Positions 48,524-56,425 are shown, counted from the stretch's first letter. The stretch is 64,000 nt of DNA from an uncultured Erythrobacter sp. (GCA_947501005.1 CANMTU010000001.1:1760501-1824500); one strand, 5' to 3'. Notes: generated from the sequence alone by a model not told the origin. Made by a program: numbers and translations.

Positions 48524-48756
48524 GCAGGCCGGTTCGCCGCCCTTTTGCCGAATGATTAGGTAAACCGGCCGGATGATGCTATTGCGCCCTTGCTGACGTC
48601 GAAATTTGCGACGGACTTCGGATTTTGACGACCGCCGCTTGCCTTTGATGGCCCCGGCGCAAAACAGACTACGACTTCCTTTCATCGGACGATTTGACGC
48701 ACGACCGCCCCGTATCTTGCGGGGCGGCAACCCTCGCGTTCTCGAAAGGAACCATC

Positions 48757-48969
48757 ATGAGCAAGACCGGCACCGTAAAGTTCTTCAACTCGGACAAGGG
48801 CTACGGCTTCATCCAGCCCGACGACGGTTCGGAAGACAGCTTCGTTCACATCTCGGCCGTTCAGGCAGCCGGCATGCAGACGCTCGATAAGGAACAGCGT
48901 CTGAACTACGAAGTCGAAACCGGCCGCAACGGCAAGGCAAGCGCGGTCAATCTTTCCGCCGCCGACTGA
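48757..48969 (+). CDS. cold-shock protein (CspA family)
   Basis: A 70-residue OB-fold nucleic acid chaperone. The two RNA-binding motifs are present: KFFNSDKGYGFIQPDDG (RNP1) and DSFVHIS (RNP2). AAAGGA precedes the ATG at good spacing. The 230-base leader upstream is long, as is common for cold-inducible csp genes, but no defined structure was worked out. A 10-bp hairpin follows the stop. Confidence 0.95.
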   Translation: MSKTGTVKFFNSDKGYGFIQPDDGSEDSFVHISAVQAAGMQTLDKEQRLNYEVETGRNGKASAVNLSAAD

Positions 48970-48978
48970 CCCTGTGCG

Positions 48979-49006
48979 CCCGCAGGCCGATTTTCCGGCC
49001 TGCGGG
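48979..49006 (+). terminator. terminator-like hairpin after the csp gene
   Basis: CCCGCAGGCC (48979-48988) pairs with GGCCTGCGGG (48997-49006) over an 8-base loop that contains TTTT. No T-tract follows. Confidence 0.6.
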
Positions 49007-49049
49007 ACACGCCGCCAATGTGCGGCAGGCCGCTAGCGAAGGACACGAT

Positions 49050-49271
49050 ATGAGCCAGACATTCGAATTCTACGACGCCCGCGCCAACGAGGCGGCGAGC
49101 GAAGCTGCCGAGGCAACGTTGCAGAACGTGAAGGATCGCAATCTGCGCGCGGAAAAAACCTGGCGCGGCCTCGCCGATCAGGCCCGGCGCGTGTCGCATG
49201 AACGGCAGAAGGCGCTGAACGAGCGCGAGGCCCGCGATCAGGCCGAAAGGGATGCCCTCGGCCAGGCCTGA
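49050..49271 (+). CDS. small hydrophilic hypothetical protein
   Basis: A 73-residue, almost wholly helical, highly charged protein (SEAAEATLQNVKDRNLRAEKTW, ERQKALNEREARDQAERD), possibly a coiled coil. No cysteine, signal or membrane segment. ATG 49050 (MSQTFEFYDARANEAAS) follows AAGGAC; a further ATG upstream has no ribosome site. It is not recognised beyond similarity of style to sphingomonad small proteins. Confidence 0.65.
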   Translation: MSQTFEFYDARANEAASEAAEATLQNVKDRNLRAEKTWRGLADQARRVSHERQKALNEREARDQAERDALGQA

Positions 49272-49307
49272 TCCGGCTGAGCCTGACACCGGCGTCACGT
49301 TGCTACC

Positions 49308-49351
49308 GAAAAAGATAAGGTGAGGGTTTCTGTTGCTAGCTACCCTCGGAG
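49308..49351 (-). terminator. intrinsic terminator of the tmRNA gene
   Basis: On the minus strand GAGGGT and ACCCTC pair, followed by ACC and TTATCTTTTT. This is the 3' end signal of the permuted tmRNA transcript. Confidence 0.7.
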
Positions 49352-49655
49352 CCCCGGTATCCCTTCTGTTGCCCGGTGGGTCCAACCGCGCTTTGGCTTT
49401 GTAAGATCTGGCCGTTAGGCCGTCAGATTACGCAGCAAGAGCGAGTGCTTCATTGTCATTGGCACTTGTGTGTTGTGAGCCTTAAACGGGTTACTCAGCC
49501 CGGGCGAAAACTGCGTCTTTCAACACACGTCGATCCTAGTTCGGCCCCGTCATCAACCGCGCTGCCGCGCCTGGTGGTGGAGCCGCCGGGTACTGCCCCC
49601 GGGTCCGTTGTGCCTATTGCACGCCGCCATTTATCGCCATAGCCGGTCGAAACCG
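49315..49655 (-). ncRNA. ssrA: transfer-messenger RNA, circularly permuted two-piece alphaproteobacterial form
   Basis: On the minus strand the acceptor piece comes first: CCCGGGGGCAGTACCCGG (T arm with the alpha-type GGCAGTA loop) and CGGCTCC-ACCA, its 3' CCA ending at 49575. A 26-base intervening loop (49549-49574) is followed by the coding piece, starting GGGGCCGA at 49548 and continuing ACTAGGATCGACG, as in one-piece tmRNA. The acceptor strands GGGGCCG and CGGCTCC can pair with one G-U-type position. The tag frame at 49463-49428 encodes ANDNEALALAA and ends in TAA. The outer ends are approximate. tmRNA rescues stalled ribosomes with SmpB. Confidence 0.93.
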
Positions 49656-49662
49656 GCCCAAC

Positions 49663-49692
49663 CCATATAGCCTGTCGTCCCTTCATTGTGAA
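49663..49692 (-). promoter_or_regulatory. probable ssrA promoter
   Basis: On the minus strand TTCACA and TATATG lie about 17-18 bases apart, upstream of the tmRNA acceptor piece. It overlaps the end of mscL. Assignment is by position and spacing only. Confidence 0.45.
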
Positions 49693-50183
49693 GGGGATCG
49701 ATCCACTTCCGTCGCACGCGACCCGCTTTTCAGTTCGGCGAGGATGTTTTTCAGCACGTCGAGCTGGGGATCGGTGGGCACTTCGTCGCTGGACGCCGTG
49801 GCCGCTTCCTCGGCCTGCTTGCGCTGTACCTCGTCGACGATGCGGTTGACCCCCTTGAGCAACAGGAACAGCGCGAAGGCGAGGATCAGGAAATTGACGA
49901 CCTGGGTCAGGAAGTCGCCATAGCCGATCATCGCGACGCCCGCCTCCTTCAGCTGCGCGTAATTGCCCCTGTCGCCCGAATAGTTTTCCGGGATCTCGCC
50001 CAGCCGGATGAACCAGTTGGAAAAATCGACGTCGCCGAACATCCAGCCGATCGTGGGCATGATGATGCTTTCGGTCAGCGCGGTGGTGATCTTGCCGAAG
50101 GCGGCACCGATCACGACACCGACCGCCAGATCCATCACATTGCCGCGCGCGATGAATTTCCTGAACTCGGTTCCCAGCGCCAT
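49683..50183 (-). CDS. mscL: large-conductance mechanosensitive channel
   Basis: Homopentameric safety valve opened by membrane tension. The 166-residue protein has the MscL N-terminus (EFRKFIARGNVMDLAVGVVIGAAFGKI, TM1), a periplasmic loop and TM2 (VVNFLILAFALFLLLKGVNRI), and a charged C-terminal bundle. The loop is longer than in E. coli, which is usual in alphaproteobacteria. I start at MALGTEF (50183); MGCEMAL (50195) is an alternative. Confidence 0.95.
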   Translation of the reverse strand: MALGTEFRKFIARGNVMDLAVGVVIGAAFGKITTALTESIIMPTIGWMFGDVDFSNWFIRLGEIPENYSGDRGNYAQLKEAGVAMIGYGDFLTQVVNFLILAFALFLLLKGVNRIVDEVQRKQAEEAATASSDEVPTDPQLDVLKNILAELKSGSRATEVDRSPSQ

Positions 50184-50316
50184 TTCGCATCCCATCCGTT
50201 TGCACTCGGCCGCCTCCTGACATGCACCACATCGCGCGACAAGTGGCGGCGCGCGCTTGAACAACGCGCTCGCTGTGCTAACTCGCTAAGGCAGTTTGCA
50301 GCACAGGGAATCCGCA

Positions 50317-51000
50317 ATGTCTCGCCTCACCGCCATCCGCGCCGCTTTCGTCGGTCTTCTCGCGTTCGCGCTCGCCGCGTGTGGGATCAATTCCGTGCCG
50401 ACCAAGGAAGAAGCCGCCAAGGCGCAATGGGGCAATGTCGAGAGCGCGCTACAGCGCCGGTCGGACATCATCCCCAACCTCGTCAGCGTGGTGCAGGCCG
50501 CCGCCATTTCGGAGCAGAACATCCTCCAGGGCGTGATCGATGCGCGCGCCCGCGCGACCAGCATCAACATCACGACCGACGATCTGTCCAACCCGGAAGA
50601 GTTCGAACGCTTCAACGCCGCGCAGAACCAGCTGACGCAGGCTTTGGGCCAGCTGCGCACGGTGGTCGAAAACTATCCGCAGCTGTCCAGCCAGCCGCGC
50701 TTCGCCGATCTGATGGTCGCGATCGACGAGAGCAACAACCTCATCAACACCGAACGCGTGCGCTACAACGATGCTGCACGCGACTACAACACCGAGATCC
50801 GCACCTTCCCGAGCAGCATCGGGGCCAACATCATTCACGGCGCCGATCCGCTCGAATATTTCGAAGCCGATGCCGCGGCACAGGCCAACCCGACGGTCGA
50901 CATGGGGCAGATCACCGGCCAGCCGGCGAACGGCAACACTGCCCGTCCGGTGAACGACAACACCTTGGGCGGCGAGCAGCGCACCGGAACCGGCAATTAA
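50317..51000 (+). CDS. LemA family lipoprotein
   Basis: A 227-residue LemA-family protein, predicted exported: a lipobox LAAC follows the hydrophobic N-terminus (residues 5-20). The core has QWGNVESALQRRSDIIPNLVSVVQ and TERVRYNDAARDYNTEIRTFPSSI, both hallmarks. LemA proteins are helical bundles of unknown function, usually next to TPM-domain genes, as here. AGGGAA precedes ATG 50317. Stop is 16 bases from the next gene. Confidence 0.93.
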   Translation: MSRLTAIRAAFVGLLAFALAACGINSVPTKEEAAKAQWGNVESALQRRSDIIPNLVSVVQAAAISEQNILQGVIDARARATSINITTDDLSNPEEFERFNAAQNQLTQALGQLRTVVENYPQLSSQPRFADLMVAIDESNNLINTERVRYNDAARDYNTEIRTFPSSIGANIIHGADPLEYFEADAAAQANPTVDMGQITGQPANGNTARPVNDNTLGGEQRTGTGN

Positions 51001-51016
51001 CCGGCGCGCCCCTTCC

Positions 51017-51892
51017 GTGATGCCTGCCATGCGGAGCTGGACGTTCCTCGCCGCACTGCTGTGCGCCCTGTGGCTCGGCATGCCGGGCGTCGCCGGGGCG
51101 CAGGACTTTCCGCCGCGCCCCACCGGGCCGGTCTATGACGGCGCAAACATGCTGTCGCCCGAAACCGAGGCGACGCTGACGCAGCGACTGGCCGAGTACA
51201 ATCGGGAAACCGGCCGCGCGCTGGTGGTAGCGACGGTCCCCTCGCTCGGCGGAACGGCGATCGAAACCTATGCCACCGAACTGTTCGCCGAATGGGGCAT
51301 CGGCGGGGCAGAACGCGATCAGGGGCTGCTGCTGCTGATCGCGCAGGACGAGCGCAAGATGCGGATCGAGGTCGGCTACGGCCTCCACCCTTATTTCGGC
51401 GGGATCATGGCGGGCCGCGTCATCCGCGACGTGCTGACCCCGCGGTTCAAGCAGGGCGATTTCGACGGCGGGGTCACCGCCGCGACCGATGCGATCATGA
51501 CCCACCTCGACAAGAGCCCGGCGGAAGCCGCCGCCATCGAGGAAGCCGCGCAAACCGCAGAACAGCAGCGGGCCAGCGGGGGCGGCTTCCCCTTCGGCGG
51601 GCTGATCTGGCTGGGCTTCATCTTCCTGTTCTTCATCCTCCCCGCCCTGCGCGGCGGCAAGCGGCGGCGGCGCCGCTATCGCCGCAGCGGCCCGTGGGGC
51701 AGCGCCGCGCGCGACATCATGCTGTGGGAAGCCGGCAAGCACATTGCCCGCGGTTTCGACGGTGATCGCGGCGGCGGGTTCGGAGGCTTCGGCGGCGGGG
51801 GCGGCTTCGGCGGCGGTGGTTTCGGGGGCGGCGGCTTCGGCGGGTTCGGTGGCGGCATGTCCGGCGGCGGCGGGGCCTCGGGGGGTTGGTGA
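51017..51892 (+). CDS. TPM domain membrane protein (YgcG-like)
   Basis: A 291-residue protein with a signal peptide (MRSWTFLAALLCALWLGMPGVAGA after the first 4 codons), a periplasmic TPM domain (about residues 30-170, VYDGANMLSPETEATLTQRL and GLLLLIAQDERKMRIEVGYGL), one membrane helix (about 197-215) and a glycine/phenylalanine-rich tail (GGGFGGFGGGG...). It forms an operon with lemA and a second TPM gene. YgcG-type proteins are linked with LemA in envelope maintenance; details are unknown. Confidence 0.92.
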   Translation: MMPAMRSWTFLAALLCALWLGMPGVAGAQDFPPRPTGPVYDGANMLSPETEATLTQRLAEYNRETGRALVVATVPSLGGTAIETYATELFAEWGIGGAERDQGLLLLIAQDERKMRIEVGYGLHPYFGGIMAGRVIRDVLTPRFKQGDFDGGVTAATDAIMTHLDKSPAEAAAIEEAAQTAEQQRASGGGFPFGGLIWLGFIFLFFILPALRGGKRRRRRYRRSGPWGSAARDIMLWEAGKHIARGFDGDRGGGFGGFGGGGGFGGGGFGGGGFGGFGGGMSGGGGASGGW

Positions 51893-52566
51893 TGGGCCGC
51901 CTCGACAAGACGCAGCACCGGATGGTCAGCGATGCAGTCGCCGCTGCCGAGAGCACGACCTCAGGCGAGATCGTGCCGGTCCTCGCCGAACAATCGGACG
52001 GCTACAGCGATGTCGCGCTGTGGTGGGCGATCGGTATCAGCTTCACCGTAATGAGTGTGTTCGCGGCGTTCCCGACCTGGCTGGTCGGTTTGCTCGACAC
52101 CATCTCGGGCGGGTGGAGCCATGTGTGGAGCGATGGGGAAAAGCTCGCCACGCTGCTCGGCATTGGGCTCGCCGTATTTCTCTTGGTGCTGTTGGCGCAG
52201 CTTTGGCAGCCACTTAAATTCGCACTCATCCCGCGGCCCTTGCGCGCGGCCCGGGCACGCGATGCCGCCATCCGCCACTTCAAGGTCGGAGCGGAACGGC
52301 GCACGCATGGCCGCACCGGGGTACTGCTCTATGTCTCGATGCACGAACACCGGGCGGAGATCGTGGCCGACGAATCCATTGCCGAAAAGGTCGAGGCCGA
52401 GGTCTGGGGCGACGCCATGGCGGACATGCTGGGCGAAATCCGCCAAGGCCGCCTCGCCGAAGGGCTGGCCGCGGGTATCCGCGATGTCGGCGCCGTGCTG
52501 ACGCAGCATTTCCCGCGCGCGGCGGACGATATCAACGAATTGCCCGACCGGCTGATCGAGGTCTGA
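51892..52566 (+). CDS. second TPM domain protein
   Basis: A 224-residue protein of the TPM_phosphatase type. An N-terminal half with DAVAAAESTTSGEIVPVLAEQSDGY and two membrane helices (about residues 42-65 and 84-102) leads into a cytosolic-looking domain (RTHGRTGVLLYVSMHEHRAEIVADESIAEKV). ATG 51892 shares one base with the stop of the previous TPM gene. It completes the lemA-TPM-TPM operon. Confidence 0.88.
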   Translation: MGRLDKTQHRMVSDAVAAAESTTSGEIVPVLAEQSDGYSDVALWWAIGISFTVMSVFAAFPTWLVGLLDTISGGWSHVWSDGEKLATLLGIGLAVFLLVLLAQLWQPLKFALIPRPLRAARARDAAIRHFKVGAERRTHGRTGVLLYVSMHEHRAEIVADESIAEKVEAEVWGDAMADMLGEIRQGRLAEGLAAGIRDVGAVLTQHFPRAADDINELPDRLIEV

Positions 52567-53118
52567 ATGCCCGTGCCCGATCACGACCAGCCGGAACAGA
52601 TCGTCTGGCAGGGCAAGTTCATCACCGCCAAGACGCGGGGGCGGTGGGAATATGTCGGCCGCGCGCGCGGCATCCGTGCAGCCGTCATCCTCGCCGTGGA
52701 CGAGGAGGACCATGTCCTTTTGGTTGAGCAATATCGCGTGCCGCTGGGCCGCGAATGCCTCGAACTGCCGGCCGGCCTGATCGGTGACGACGATGGCGGC
52801 GCCGACGAAGACCCGCTGGCCGCCGCCGGGCGCGAGCTGGAGGAGGAAACCGGCTACCGCGCCGGGCGGCTCGAGGATTGCGGCACGTTCTATTCCTCGC
52901 CCGGCATGGTCAGCGAGAGTTTCACGCTGGTGCGGGCGAGCGACCTCACGCGTATCGGCGACGGCGGCGGGGTTGAGGGTGAGAACATCACCGTGCACCG
53001 CGTGGCGCGGGCCGATCTGCCGCGTTTCGTAGCCAAAAAACGTGCGGCGGGATGCGGCATCGACGTGCGGTTGCTGATGCTGCTGGGCGACAGTCTGTTG
53101 AAGGGGAACGGCGAATGA
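52567..53118 (+). CDS. Nudix hydrolase (ADP-ribose pyrophosphatase-like)
   Basis: A 183-residue hydrolase of nucleoside-diphosphate compounds. The Nudix box ends with AAAGRELEEETGYRAG (R-E-L-x-E-E-x-G), preceded by ELPAGLIG; about 5 extra residues (DDDGGADEDP) sit inside the box, as in some ADP-ribose pyrophosphatases. The GTFYSSPGMVSE segment is typical of that subgroup. ATG immediately follows the previous stop; the end overlaps the SDR start by 4 bases. Confidence 0.9.
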   Translation: MPVPDHDQPEQIVWQGKFITAKTRGRWEYVGRARGIRAAVILAVDEEDHVLLVEQYRVPLGRECLELPAGLIGDDDGGADEDPLAAAGRELEEETGYRAGRLEDCGTFYSSPGMVSESFTLVRASDLTRIGDGGGVEGENITVHRVARADLPRFVAKKRAAGCGIDVRLLMLLGDSLLKGNGE

Positions 53119-53897
53119 GCGGACGGGTTGCGGGCAAGCTGGCTCTGGTTACCGGCGCGGCACAAGGGCTCGGCGCGGCCCATGCGCGGCTGCTTGCCCG
53201 CGAAGGGGCGCGCGTGGTCTGCACCGACATCAACGGCGAAGGCGCAGAGGAAACCGCCGCCGCCATCGTGCGCGAACACGGCGCGGGAACGGCCGTCGGC
53301 GCGCAGCACGACGTCACCGATCCGCAGGCGTGGGAGCGCGTGGTCGCTCTCGCCAGGGACGAGATCGGCGGGTTGAACGTGCTGGTCAACAATGCCGGCA
53401 TCGGCGTCGGCGGCAATATCGAGACCTGCGATTTCGACGGCTGGAAACGCTGCTTCGCGGTCAATGTCGATTCGATCTTCCACGGCTGCCAGAAAGCTTT
53501 GCCCCTGATGCGCGAACATGCGCCCGGCTCTATCGTCAACATCTCGAGCATTGCCGGACTGATCGCCAGCGATACCATGCCCGCCTACAATGCGAGCAAG
53601 GCGGCGGTGTGGATGCTGACCAAGTCGATTGCGCTGCACTGCGCGAAGAACCGCATGGATATCCGCTGCAACTCGGTGCACCCGACTTTCGTCGATACGC
53701 CGATCCTCGACGGGACGGCGCGCAATCACAATCTCGACAAGGACGTGCTGTTGGAAAAGCTGGCCCGGCAGATACCGCTTAAAAAGGTCGGCGAGCCGGA
53801 CGATATCGCCAATGCGGTGCTCTATCTTGCAAGCGACGAGAGCAAGTTCATGACCGGCGCGGAGTTGAAGCTCGACGGCGGCATCTCGGCCATGTGA
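53115..53897 (+). CDS. short-chain dehydrogenase/reductase
   Basis: A 260-residue classical SDR. Cofactor motif TGAAQGLG (TGxxxGxG), NNAG (NVLVNNAGIG), the catalytic Ser in NISSIAG, and Tyr/Lys in YNASKAA (YxxxK). The acidic residue at the end of beta 2 (CTDINGEG) favours NAD. Close to the 3-alpha-hydroxysteroid/20-beta dehydrogenase group. The substrate cannot be named. Last of the operon that starts with lemA. Confidence 0.9.
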   Translation: MSGRVAGKLALVTGAAQGLGAAHARLLAREGARVVCTDINGEGAEETAAAIVREHGAGTAVGAQHDVTDPQAWERVVALARDEIGGLNVLVNNAGIGVGGNIETCDFDGWKRCFAVNVDSIFHGCQKALPLMREHAPGSIVNISSIAGLIASDTMPAYNASKAAVWMLTKSIALHCAKNRMDIRCNSVHPTFVDTPILDGTARNHNLDKDVLLEKLARQIPLKKVGEPDDIANAVLYLASDESKFMTGAELKLDGGISAM

Positions 53898-53920
53898 GCG
53901 GCGCCAAGCGCACCGCCCGC

Positions 53921-54139
53921 TCAGTCAGCGAGCAACCAGATTGCGAGGTAGATCAGCACCCCGCCGAGGCCGAGTAGGGCACCGAGAACGAAGGCGATGC
54001 GGATCAGGTTGACGTCGAAGCCGAAATAATTCGCCAGTCCGGCGCTTACCCCGGCGATCTTGCCGTTCCGCTTGTCGAGCCGGAACGCGCGGCTCCGGCT
54101 CGGCGGGGTTTCACGGTCGCGGAATTTCAGGTCACTCAT
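53921..54139 (-). CDS. pspC: PspC domain small membrane protein
   Basis: A 72-residue protein that is almost only the PspC domain: FRLDKRNGKIAGVSAGLANYFGFDVNLIRIAFVLGALLGLGGVLIYLAIWLLAD, with one to two hydrophobic helices at the end. PspC senses envelope damage in the phage-shock response. The start overlaps the stop of the microprotein upstream (ATGA), so it is the third gene of a small operon behind a sigma-54-type promoter. No pspA or pspB is next to it. Confidence 0.88.
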   Translation of the reverse strand: MSDLKFRDRETPPSRSRAFRLDKRNGKIAGVSAGLANYFGFDVNLIRIAFVLGALLGLGGVLIYLAIWLLAD

Positions 54140-54255
54140 GCGATGACTCCGTTGGGCGAGGCGGGCAGGATCGCAGTCGCCATGACGACGATCGTCAGTG
54201 TCAGAGAAAACGCGGCGGCGAACAGTTTGTTGCCGGAATTGCTGAAATCGAACAT
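54136..54255 (-). CDS. 39-residue membrane microprotein, paralogue B
   Basis: A 39-codon frame with ATG 54255 and an AGGA ribosome site. It starts with a short polar end (MFDFSNSGNK), has one hydrophobic helix (about residues 11-30) and ends ATAILPASPNGVIA. It aligns without gaps to the microprotein at 54292-54411, with about 17 of 39 identical residues, especially MATAI and PASP. Its stop overlaps the pspC start. A membrane regulator of PspC is inferred. Confidence 0.72.
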   Translation of the reverse strand: MFDFSNSGNKLFAAAFSLTLTIVVMATAILPASPNGVIA

Positions 54256-54291
54256 CGGGATGGTCCTGTTGCGGGAAGTTGGCGGGTCGGA

Positions 54292-54411
54292 TCAGGCGAC
54301 GAGGCCGATGGGGCTGGCGGGCACGATAGCGGTCGCCATGAACACGGCCGACACGGTGAAGGCGAAGAGCGCGGCGAGGGCCTTGCTGGCGAAGAATTCG
54401 TTGGTTTTCAA
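54292..54411 (-). CDS. 39-residue membrane microprotein, paralogue A
   Basis: A 39-codon frame starting with TTG 54411, with AGGAG 8 bases upstream. Sequence starts MKTNEFFASKALAALFAF, has one hydrophobic helix and ends MATAIVPASPIGLVA. It is a gapless paralogue of the frame 37 bases downstream. It is the first gene after the sigma-54-type promoter at 54472-54488. No known family is recognised. Confidence 0.7.
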   Translation of the reverse strand: MKTNEFFASKALAALFAFTVSAVFMATAIVPASPIGLVA

Positions 54412-54471
54412 AGTGGTAACTCCTGTTTGCGTGGTGTCCGGTTCGACCATTCGATCCGGTACGAACAGGGT

Positions 54472-54488
54472 TGCAAAGCGTGTGCCAA
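54472..54488 (-). promoter_or_regulatory. sigma-54-type (-24/-12) promoter
   Basis: On the minus strand TTGGCACACGCTTTGCA has GG and GC exactly 10 bases apart, as in the YTGGCACG-N4-TTGCW consensus with mismatches only in weak positions. Predicted start of transcription is about 50 bases before the first microprotein. Phage-shock operons are sigma-54 dependent in other bacteria, which supports the reading. Confidence 0.72.
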
Positions 54489-54495
54489 ACTACGC

Positions 54496-54507
54496 AAACC
54501 GCGGTTT
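54496..54507. promoter_or_regulatory. AAACCGCGGTTT palindrome upstream of the sigma-54 promoter
   Basis: A perfect 12-base palindrome 8 bases upstream of the -24 element. It is too close for a usual enhancer site, so it may bind a repressor or IHF-like factor. It is also about 130 bases upstream of recF on the other strand. Confidence 0.35.
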
Positions 54508-54638
54508 CGCGCCATTCTTGCTAGCGCCGGTCTGACGTGAGCGGTTCACCTATCCGAAAGGTTGGCGAAATTCCCCAATTGTTGCGTGCGGCATAATCGG
54601 TGGCGGGAAAATCCGCGCGCCGCTAGGCCGATGGGACC

Positions 54639-55718
54639 ATGCTCGACCGCATCGCCCTCACCCGATTTCGCAATCACGGCGACACCGCGCTCGACGGAAC
54701 GGGGCGGTTCAATCTCCTCGTGGGAGAGAACGGCGCGGGCAAGACCAACATTCTCGAGGCGCTGTCCTTGCTCGCGCCGGGGCGCGGATTGCGCCGCGCG
54801 GCGCTCGCAGACATGGGAAGCGCGGCGGGGGATGGCGGCTTTGCCGTCGGTGCCGACCTCGCCGCGGGCGGTAGCGACCCGGCGCGCCTTGGCTCCTATG
54901 TCGAGGCGGCGCAGCCCGGCCGCCGCAAGGTCCGTATCAATGGCGCGGAAGCCAGCGCGAGGCAGCTCGGCGAGTGGCTGGCGATCACGTGGCTGACCCC
55001 CGCGATGGACGGGCTGTTCACCGGCCCCGCCGCCGACCGCCGTCGCTTCGTCGACCGGATGGCGCTGGCGCTCGACCCGCGCCACGCCGCCCATGCCGCG
55101 CGCTACGAAGCGGCCTTGCGCGAGCGCAACCGCCTGCTCTCCGATGACCGCGCCCCCGATCCCGTTTGGCTCGACGGGATCGAGGCCCAGATGGCGCGGC
55201 ATGGCGGCGCGTTGATGGAAGGGCGGGCCGCGCTAATCGATACGCTGATGGCCCGCATCGCCGCCATGCCCGCCGAACCCTTCGCGCGCCCCGCCCTCAC
55301 CTATATGCCCGGTGGGCCGGACAATGCCGAGAACCTGTCGCAGACGCTGTTCGACAATCGCGGGCGCGACCGGGCGGCGCAGCGCACGCTTGCCGGCCCC
55401 CATCGCGACGAGCTCGACGTGATCCATGCCGCGAAACGCGTGCCCGCCGCGCAGAGCTCGACCGGCGAGCAGAAGGCCATGCTGGTAGCTATCACCCTCG
55501 CCCATGCCGCGCTCGCGGCGCAGGGGCGGCCGGGCGTGCTGCTGCTCGACGAGGTGGCCGCGCATCTCGATCCGGTCCGCCGCGCCGCCTTGTTCGACCA
55601 GCTTGCGGCGAGCGGCGCGCAGGTCTGGATGACGGGCACCGAACCCTCGCCCTTCTCCAGCATCCTTGGCGAAGCGGCGCTGTGGCGCGTTGCCGACGGC
55701 AACGTCACGCGCGGCTAG
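54639..55718 (+). CDS. recF: DNA replication and repair protein RecF
   Basis: SMC-like ATPase that helps load RecA at gapped DNA. The 359-residue protein has Walker A GENGAGKTNILEAL, the LTRFRNH start, signature SSTGEQKAMLVAI and Walker B LLLDEVAAHLDP. Length fits the family. Unlike in many bacteria it is not next to dnaN or gyrB here. The stop shares bases with the stop of the convergent esterase (CTAG). Confidence 0.95.
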   Translation: MLDRIALTRFRNHGDTALDGTGRFNLLVGENGAGKTNILEALSLLAPGRGLRRAALADMGSAAGDGGFAVGADLAAGGSDPARLGSYVEAAQPGRRKVRINGAEASARQLGEWLAITWLTPAMDGLFTGPAADRRRFVDRMALALDPRHAAHAARYEAALRERNRLLSDDRAPDPVWLDGIEAQMARHGGALMEGRAALIDTLMARIAAMPAEPFARPALTYMPGGPDNAENLSQTLFDNRGRDRAAQRTLAGPHRDELDVIHAAKRVPAAQSSTGEQKAMLVAITLAHAALAAQGRPGVLLLDEVAAHLDPVRRAALFDQLAASGAQVWMTGTEPSPFSSILGEAALWRVADGNVTRG

Positions 55719-56425
55719 CCTTGGGGTAGCGGCAAAGCAGCCTCGACCTCGTCCACCGTATCCTCGACCAGCGTCGCGATCCCCTCTTGCGTGGGATGGA
55801 CACGGTCATTCTGGAACAGCGTGGGGTCGAGATAGATACTTTCCAGCCAGAACGGGATCAGCCCCGTATCGTATTCCCGCGCCAGATCGGAATAGAGCCC
55901 GTCGAACGCCTGCTGGTATTGCGGCCCGTAATTGGGCGGTGCGCGCATGCCCATGATCAGCACCGGGATACCGCGGCGCTGCAATTCGGCCAGCATCGCG
56001 GCGAAATTGGCGCGCGTTTCCTCGGGCGGAAGACCGCGCAGCATGTCGTTTCCGCCCAGTTCGAGGAGCACGAGGTCGGGCTTCACCTGCTGGTTATCTA
56101 GCGCGAAGGCGAGCCGCTGGCGCCCCGCCCCGCTGGTCTCTCCCGAAACCGCGGCGTTGACGATTTGCGCGTTCACGCCCCGTCCGCGCAAAACCTCCTG
56201 CAATTGCGCGGGGTAGCTGTTTTCCACGCCGATGCCGTATCCCGCGAACAGGCTGTCGCCGAAAGCGAGGATAGTGCGGGTCGGTCCGCTCACCTCGGCG
56301 GCGGCGGTTGCGGCCGGGCCATCGGAAGGCGTTTCGCGCGCCGGAGCTTCCGCCACCTCACCGCCTTCACCGCATGCCGTCAGCGCAAGGGCCGTCAGCC
56401 CGATCGACCAAGCCCGCATATCCAT
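55715..56425 (-). CDS. SGNH esterase/lipase, lipoprotein (TesA-like)
   Basis: A 236-residue lipoprotein: the signal ends LALTAC. The SGNH motifs are FGDSLFAGYG (nucleophile Ser), VSGETSGAG (Gly), GGND (Asn) and DRVHPTQ (Asp and His), close to TesA/arylesterase. It probably hydrolyses short acyl esters or thioesters in the periplasm. GGAAGG precedes the MDMR start at 56425; an upstream ATG would add 8 residues. Confidence 0.9.
   Translation of the reverse strand: MDMRAWSIGLTALALTACGEGGEVAEAPARETPSDGPAATAAAEVSGPTRTILAFGDSLFAGYGIGVENSYPAQLQEVLRGRGVNAQIVNAAVSGETSGAGRQRLAFALDNQQVKPDLVLLELGGNDMLRGLPPEETRANFAAMLAELQRRGIPVLIMGMRAPPNYGPQYQQAFDGLYSDLAREYDTGLIPFWLESIYLDPTLFQNDRVHPTQEGIATLVEDTVDEVEAALPLPQG

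Noticed and set aside
51744-51890. Short tandem repeats in the glycine-rich end of the TPM gene
   Set aside because: They follow from codon repetition of GGFGGGG-type protein sequence and are not an independent DNA element.
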